A stretch of DNA of 8,508 nt, from assembly GCA_023388015.1 (NCBI GenBank), contig JAEWHB010000118.1:1-8508 (forward strand). The letters are read 5' to 3'. The notes under the pieces are model-generated. The model did no database searches, was not told the DNA's origin, and worked only from the letters and a program-made list of their open reading frames with translations. This document shows, one piece after another, positions 4,943-8,508 of this stretch (within the stretch, counting starts at the first letter, position 1; every line of letters begins with the position of its first letter). The position numbers and the translations under genes were made by a program. This DNA is from Bacteroidota bacterium. Lineage in GTDB: Bacteria > Bacteroidota > Bacteroidia > Flavobacteriales > Weeksellaceae.

Positions 4943-5566
4943 ATGAAAAAACTGACTTTTCTTGTCCTGATTTGTTTCGGAATACATTTATCCGCTCAGA
5001 AATTTTCAAAAGAAGAAAAAGAATTGGTTGAAACAAATTCAATCGAAATGATGCGGGTTTTTAATCGCAATAACCCTTCGGATTCTGTGGTTTTAAAATC
5101 CATTTCAACTTCTATTAAGCCCAAACATAAACTGACGAAATTGTTGGCAGAAAGAATGTTGCTTTCCGTAAGACACGAAGGCGGCGTAGGAATCGCTGCG
5201 CCACAAGTCGGAATTAACCGCCGGATGGTTTGGGTACAAAGGTTTGACAAACCGGAACGACCTTTTGAATTATTTATAAATCCCGAAATTTTATGGACTT
5301 CTGATCTGATGCAAAAAGACCCGGAAGGCGATTTATCTTTTGACGAAAGAGGTTTTGTCTTGCGAAATTATGCCATTGAAATTCGATACCAAAATTTAAA
5401 AGGAGAAACAAAAACAGAAGTTCTGGAAGGTTTCACCTCCGTTATTTTCCAGCATGAACGCGATCATCTGGACGGAATTCTACTGACCGACCGCATAAAA
5501 GAACAGGAAAACATGATTTTTGAACAAGCTTCGGGAAAATCGGACTTGTATTTTCTGAAAAATTGA
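4943..5566 (+). CDS. Exported peptide-deformylase homologue with Cys-to-Asp change in motif II
   Basis: This 207-residue protein is clearly of the peptide deformylase family. Motif I is GVGIAAPQVG (81-90) and motif III is QHERDHLDG (170-178), with H171, E172 and H175. RGFVLRNYAIEIRYQNLKG also matches the strands after motif II. Two features are unusual. First, residues 1-18 form a Sec signal peptide (hydrophobic core LTFLVLICFGIHL, cut at LSA before Gln19), so the protein should leave the cytoplasm, whereas ordinary deformylases act on nascent chains at the ribosome. Second, motif II reads EGDLS (128-132) instead of EGCLS. Asp130 (GAT at 5330-5332) replaces the metal-binding Cys, a change needing at least two base substitutions. 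His2-Asp could still bind a metal as in other metallohydrolases, but N-formyl-methionine deformylation is doubtful. It lies 7 bases after the murein amidase gene. Substrate unknown. Confidence 0.88.
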   Translation: MKKLTFLVLICFGIHLSAQKFSKEEKELVETNSIEMMRVFNRNNPSDSVVLKSISTSIKPKHKLTKLLAERMLLSVRHEGGVGIAAPQVGINRRMVWVQRFDKPERPFELFINPEILWTSDLMQKDPEGDLSFDERGFVLRNYAIEIRYQNLKGETKTEVLEGFTSVIFQHERDHLDGILLTDRIKEQENMIFEQASGKSDLYFLKN

Positions 5567-5594
5567 TCCGTAACGAAGAAATCCATTAGTTTTG
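5563..5594 (+). promoter_or_regulatory. Bacteroidota-type promoter for the porin gene
   Basis: TTG (5563-5565), a 21-base spacer and TAGTTTTGC (5587-5595) fit the flavobacterial TTG-N(17-23)-TAnnTTTG pattern. The TTG overlaps the stop codon of the deformylase-like gene. Transcription would begin near 5601, just ahead of the ATG at 5613, which argues against a longer reading starting at TTG 5592. Confidence 0.72.
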
Positions 5595-5612
5595 CAAAAT
5601 CAAAACAAACGG

Positions 5613-6833
5613 ATGAAAAAATTAATTCTCACAGCATTATTTTTATTTTTCGGACTAACTTCCTTTGCGCAGATCATTAAATATGATTCGGTGGATATGG
5701 AAAGGCAGCATGCCGCACTCCCCTATTACAGTTATGGTAAAGGTTTGGGATTGACTTCACCCGATAGTATTTTCCAATTAAACATTCGGTTCAGAATGCA
5801 AAACCGAGCTACTTTTAATCATTTTGAAGATGGCGAAGAATCAATTGATGCGCAAATCAGAAGGCTTCGTCTGCGTTTTGACGGTTATGTGGGAAGCCCC
5901 GATTTTATGTATTCCATTCAGCTTTCCTTTGCACCGGAAGATGTTGGGGAATTGGAAGAAGGAAAAAACATTAACATCATCCGCGATGCGGTCATTGTTT
6001 ATAAACCCACAGACCACTGGGATTTCAGTTTTGGTCAAACCAAATTACCCGGAAACCGTCAGCGACTGAATTCTTCGGGCGGTTTACAATTAACCGACCG
6101 CTCCATCAACAATGCCCGATTTAATATTGACCGAGATTTCGGACTTCAGGTTCATAATACAAATGAATTTGAGGATAAATTTTCCTATAATTTCCGCGGT
6201 GCGGTAAGTTTGGGCGACGGTAGAAACTGGACGGACAATGAAGATACTGGAATTGCCCTGACGGGAAAAGCTGAAATTTATCCGTTTGGAGCTTTCAAAA
6301 AAACAGGTGCTTATTTTGAGGGAGATTTGATGCGTGAAACCAAACCCAAATTGATGCTTTCCGGAGCTTTTCATCAAAATAATCAGGCACGACGTGAACG
6401 CGGACAAACGGGAAGCGAATTGTTTGCCAAACGAACGATGCAGTCTGCCTTTGCAGATTTGATTTTCAAATACGACGGCTGGGCATTTATGTCGGCTTAT
6501 ATGAACCGTTCAGCAAAAAATCCGATTACAGTAAATCCTGAAGACCCTAATGATGTCCGATATGTTTTTGTAGGACAAGGTGTGGATTTACAGGGAAGTT
6601 ATCTTTTCAGAAATAATTTTGAAGTCATCGGGCGATATTCCAATCAATGGGTGGACAATGAAATCCGTGCGTTTGAGCCCAACACACAACAATTCAGCTT
6701 AGGTATGACCAAATACATTTGGGAACACGCTTTTAAATTACAAGCGGAAGCAACTTATGAAACGAAAGATTATTTCTTAGACAAAAATACCAATAATTGG
6801 TATATACGATTTCAAGTAGAAATTGGAATTTAA
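5613..6833 (+). CDS. OprP/OprO-type outer-membrane porin
   Basis: I chose ATG at 5613 rather than the in-frame TTG at 5592. ATG gives a standard signal peptide (MKKLILTALFLFFGLTSFA, cut before Gln20), and the TTG falls inside the predicted promoter. The 406-residue product is built of alternating polar/hydrophobic beta strands, such as FQLNIRFRMQNRATF, IRRLRLRFDGYVGSPDFMYSIQLSF and WDFSFGQTKLP. RRLRLRFDG and the GQTK.PGNRQ region are characteristic of the phosphate-selective porin O/P family. The last strand (WYIRFQVEIGI) is a typical C-terminal outer-membrane insertion strand, although it ends in Ile rather than Phe. It probably forms a 16-strand trimeric pore, but the substrate cannot be read from sequence and phosphate specificity should not be assumed. 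It has its own promoter, and no phosphate genes are adjacent. Confidence 0.87.
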   Translation: MKKLILTALFLFFGLTSFAQIIKYDSVDMERQHAALPYYSYGKGLGLTSPDSIFQLNIRFRMQNRATFNHFEDGEESIDAQIRRLRLRFDGYVGSPDFMYSIQLSFAPEDVGELEEGKNINIIRDAVIVYKPTDHWDFSFGQTKLPGNRQRLNSSGGLQLTDRSINNARFNIDRDFGLQVHNTNEFEDKFSYNFRGAVSLGDGRNWTDNEDTGIALTGKAEIYPFGAFKKTGAYFEGDLMRETKPKLMLSGAFHQNNQARRERGQTGSELFAKRTMQSAFADLIFKYDGWAFMSAYMNRSAKNPITVNPEDPNDVRYVFVGQGVDLQGSYLFRNNFEVIGRYSNQWVDNEIRAFEPNTQQFSLGMTKYIWEHAFKLQAEATYETKDYFLDKNTNNWYIRFQVEIGI

Positions 6834-6901
6834 AATTCAATTTGTATAATTGTGATTTCGGAGTAAAACGCTCAAAATTCCCAAAGATTGATTTTAATTT
6901 A

Positions 6902-6909
6902 TAATTTTG
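6902..6909 (+). promoter_or_regulatory. Candidate -7 element (TAATTTTG) just ahead of the thioredoxin gene
   Basis: TAATTTTG fits TAnnTTTG but ends only 4 bases before the ATG at 6914, which would give a nearly leaderless message. No TTG sits at the right distance upstream. It may be real or chance in an AT-rich gap. Read-through from the porin gene is the alternative, since no convincing terminator lies between. Confidence 0.3.
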
Positions 6910-6913
6910 AACT

Positions 6914-7486
6914 ATGAAATTGGACAAAGGAATCATCATTAGCATCATAGCATTGGTTTTGTTGGGATTGTTTTTTTTCACGCCTGTTGGAGATTGGGCA
7001 ACCGGTTTTCTGAATGAAAAAACACTTGCCGGTCAAAGCACCGAAAAACCCATCCGTACTTTTAATCTGAACGATGAAAATATGGACATCGAATTAAAAG
7101 GTTTCAACGGAACAGCCGATGCGAATCTGAAGGATTTTCGTGGAAAAGTCGTGTTTTTTAATTTCTGGGGAAGTTGGTGTCCACCTTGTGTGGAAGAAAT
7201 GCCGAGCATTCAGAAACTCTATGAAGCCAAAGGAGATCAAATCGCCTTCGTTTTGTTGACGATGAAAGACAAACCGGAAAAATTCGTTCCGTTTTTACAA
7301 AAACATAATTATACGATGCCGGTTTACGAAGCCAATACTTTATTGCCCAAGGTTTTGATTCCGGGTTCCTTTCCCACAACTTATATTCTGGACAAAAACG
7401 GCGATATAGTTCGTAAAGAAATCAAATCTGCTGATTGGAATTCCCCTGAAGTTCATCAAATGATTGACAATCTTTTAAAAGAATAA
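6914..7486 (+). CDS. Membrane-anchored TlpA/ResA-like thioredoxin
   Basis: This encodes 190 residues. A short positively charged N-terminus (K2, K5) and one transmembrane helix (about 7-23) anchor the protein with the rest in the periplasm. A linker leads to a thioredoxin-fold domain of the AhpC/TSA-Redoxin TlpA-like group (about 48-188). The active site is WGSWCPPC (85-92; Cys89 and Cys92), and the cis-proline is P154 in GSFPTTYILD. FRGKVVFFNFW and GDQIAFVLLTM are the flanking core strands. CPPC is common in ResA/TlpA-type reductants that reduce disulphides in exported proteins or apocytochromes. The specific client is not shown: no cytochrome maturation genes are nearby. It lies 80 bases after the porin on the same strand. 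Confidence 0.92.
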   Translation: MKLDKGIIISIIALVLLGLFFFTPVGDWATGFLNEKTLAGQSTEKPIRTFNLNDENMDIELKGFNGTADANLKDFRGKVVFFNFWGSWCPPCVEEMPSIQKLYEAKGDQIAFVLLTMKDKPEKFVPFLQKHNYTMPVYEANTLLPKVLIPGSFPTTYILDKNGDIVRKEIKSADWNSPEVHQMIDNLLKE

Positions 7487-7552
7487 TTGAGGAATAAAAA
7501 TTCTTGGAATGTTTTTTGATTTTCACTGAACGTTTAACTTAAACTTCCTACA

Positions 7553-7894
7553 ATGAACAAATTAAAAATATTCAAACTGGCCGGAATCATCGGACTACAA
7601 GCCAAAACATCCAATATGTCGGCTACAGACAATGCAAAAGCGTTTGCAAGAATGATGATTGATACAGTTTCCGGAAAATATAAGTCCAAGAAAAGAAATC
7701 TTTTGATCGGCTCAGCTGTAATTGCTTATGTCCTTTCTCCGATTGATTTAATTCCGGGATTTATTTTGGATGACGCAGCCATCGTACTTTTTGCACTGAA
7801 ATATTTCGGACGCGAAATGGACAATTACCTAGAATGGGAAAAGAAACAAAAAATAAAAACCATAGTTACAGACGCAGAAATTCTCAATGAATAA
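7553..7894 (+). CDS. YkvA/DUF1232 family small membrane-associated protein
   Basis: This encodes 113 residues. The diagnostic motif is VLSPIDLIPGFILDDAAIV (60-78), the hallmark of DUF1232 (YkvA family). It sits within a hydrophobic helical region (about 50-85) after a basic stretch KYKSKKR. The N-terminal 40 residues are amphipathic and the C-terminus is charged. Biochemical function is not established for the family, though membrane association is usually predicted. The stop overlaps the start of miaA by 8 bases (ATG at 7887, TAA at 7892-7894), so translation of the two is probably coupled. The upstream gap of 66 bases from the thioredoxin gene shows no clear TAnnTTTG element. Confidence 0.88.
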   Translation: MNKLKIFKLAGIIGLQAKTSNMSATDNAKAFARMMIDTVSGKYKSKKRNLLIGSAVIAYVLSPIDLIPGFILDDAAIVLFALKYFGREMDNYLEWEKKQKIKTIVTDAEILNE

Positions 7895-8508
7895 ATTTCG
7901 CCGAAACTTGATTATCATCACAGGCCCCACTGCCATTGGCAAAACGGGGCTTGCTGTTTTTATTGCCAAATCTTTAAAAACAGAAATCATTTCCTTTGAC
8001 TCCCGACAATTTTACAAAGAAATGAAAATCGGAACGGCCGTTCCTACCGATGAAGAACGAGCCGAAGTTCCGCATCATTTTATTCAAAATCTAAGCATTC
8101 ACCAAGATTATACCGTTGGAGATTTTGAAAAAGATGCCCTGCAAAAACTCGAAGAATTATTCCAAAAACACGATACAGTTGTAATGGTCGGCGGTTCGGG
8201 AATGTTTGAAAAAGCCGTAACCGAAGGTTTGGATGAATTTCCTGAAATCGATAAATCAATTCGTGAAGAATTAAATCAGGAATTTGAAAACCAAGGAATT
8301 GAACCACTTCAAAACGAACTACAACAAGTTGATCCCGAATATTTTGAACAAGTCGACATAAACAATCCGGTGCGGATCATTCGGGCATTGGAAATTTATC
8401 GTGGAACCGGAAAACCTTTTTCATCTTTCAGAAAAAAACAAACTGCGCCCCGAAATTTTAACCTCATCAAAATCGGATTGGAATTGCCCCGAGAAGAAAT
8501 TTACGAAA
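7887..8508 (+). CDS. miaA: tRNA dimethylallyltransferase MiaA, 3' end beyond the window
   Basis: The first 207 residues of a protein usually about 300 long are visible, and the reading frame is open to the window edge. MiaA transfers a dimethylallyl group to N6 of A37 in tRNAs reading codons that start with U, the first step to ms2i6A. Key elements are the P-loop GPTAIGKT (13-20), DSRQFYKEMKIGTA (38-51) with catalytic D38, VPHHFI (61-66), YTVGDFEKDA (75-84), VGGSGMF (101-107) and NPVRIIRALEIYRGTGKPFSSFR (160-182) with R163/R166. FYKEM in place of the more usual VYRGM and GGSGMF for GGTGLY are mild family variants. ATG at 7887 overlaps the YkvA gene, and no better start follows before the P-loop. 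None of the three tRNAs in the window reads a U-starting codon, so proximity to them is not functional evidence. Confidence 0.95.
   Translation, partial: MNKFRRNLIIITGPTAIGKTGLAVFIAKSLKTEIISFDSRQFYKEMKIGTAVPTDEERAEVPHHFIQNLSIHQDYTVGDFEKDALQKLEELFQKHDTVVMVGGSGMFEKAVTEGLDEFPEIDKSIREELNQEFENQGIEPLQNELQQVDPEYFEQVDINNPVRIIRALEIYRGTGKPFSSFRKKQTAPRNFNLIKIGLELPREEIYE

Noticed and set aside
5592..5612. In-frame TTG start extending the porin by seven residues
   Set aside because: It would put a hydrophilic stretch before a perfect signal peptide, and the TTG is part of the TAGTTTTG promoter element. ATG at 5613 is better.
6819..6843. Possible terminator hairpin at the end of the porin gene
   Set aside because: The stem is almost all A-T, has a bulge, includes the stop codon and lacks a T tract.
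7478..7530. Possible terminator after the thioredoxin gene (AAGAAT/ATTCTT)
   Set aside because: Only 6 bp of A-T-rich stem with a long loop, and the T run is displaced from the stem.
3537..8508. Functional link between the tRNA operon and miaA
   Set aside because: MiaA modifies tRNAs reading U-starting codons. Ser(GCU), Pro(UGG) and Arg(UCU) are not such tRNAs, and the genes are 4 kb apart on opposite strands.
1..8508. Mobile element, CRISPR array, defence island or toxin-antitoxin pair
   Set aside because: No transposase or integrase reading frame, no regularly spaced repeats and no defence-type domains were seen on either strand.

Overview
The window looks like ordinary chromosome from a member of the Bacteroidota, most likely a flavobacterium of the Chryseobacterium/Weeksellaceae kind. 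The basis is AT-rich DNA, almost no Shine-Dalgarno sequences, repeated TAnnTTTG promoter elements (three with a TTG box 20-22 bases upstream), signal peptides ending in ...AQ, lipoproteins with acidic residues after the lipid cysteine, and the gene families present. I see no integrase, transposase, phage gene, CRISPR array or toxin-antitoxin pair.

Left part, minus strand (1-3378): a four-TM DMT_6/DUF486 membrane protein has its own strong promoter. It is followed by an NtrC-type sigma-54 response regulator with receiver and AAA+ domains but no DNA-binding domain. Two small lipoprotein genes come next, an NlpE-like one and an NTF2/SnoaL-like one, the second starting directly after the stop of the first. 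A clear intrinsic terminator closes this unit. Beyond it begins a secreted M23 zinc peptidase that runs off the left edge.

Middle (3379-3999): a short repeat-rich intergenic stretch, then a minus-strand tRNA operon in the order Ser(GCU), Pro(UGG), Arg(UCU). It has a textbook flavobacterial promoter upstream, an AT-rich hairpin between the Pro and Arg genes, and an intrinsic terminator after Arg.

Right part, plus strand (4000-8508): a lipoprotein N-acetylmuramoyl-L-alanine amidase with a C-terminal peptidoglycan-binding domain is followed 7 bases later by a peptide-deformylase homologue. That homologue carries a Sec signal peptide and has Asp in place of the metal-binding Cys. Next come an OprP/OprO-type outer-membrane porin with its own promoter, a membrane-anchored TlpA/ResA-like thioredoxin, a YkvA/DUF1232 protein, and miaA (cut by the right edge), which overlaps the YkvA gene by 8 bases.

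The shared theme is the cell envelope: two cell-wall hydrolases, a porin, a periplasmic thioredoxin and lipoproteins. The rest is translation (tRNAs, miaA). The item most worth a second look is the exported deformylase-like protein with the Cys-to-Asp change. I did not find a convincing new multi-gene system.
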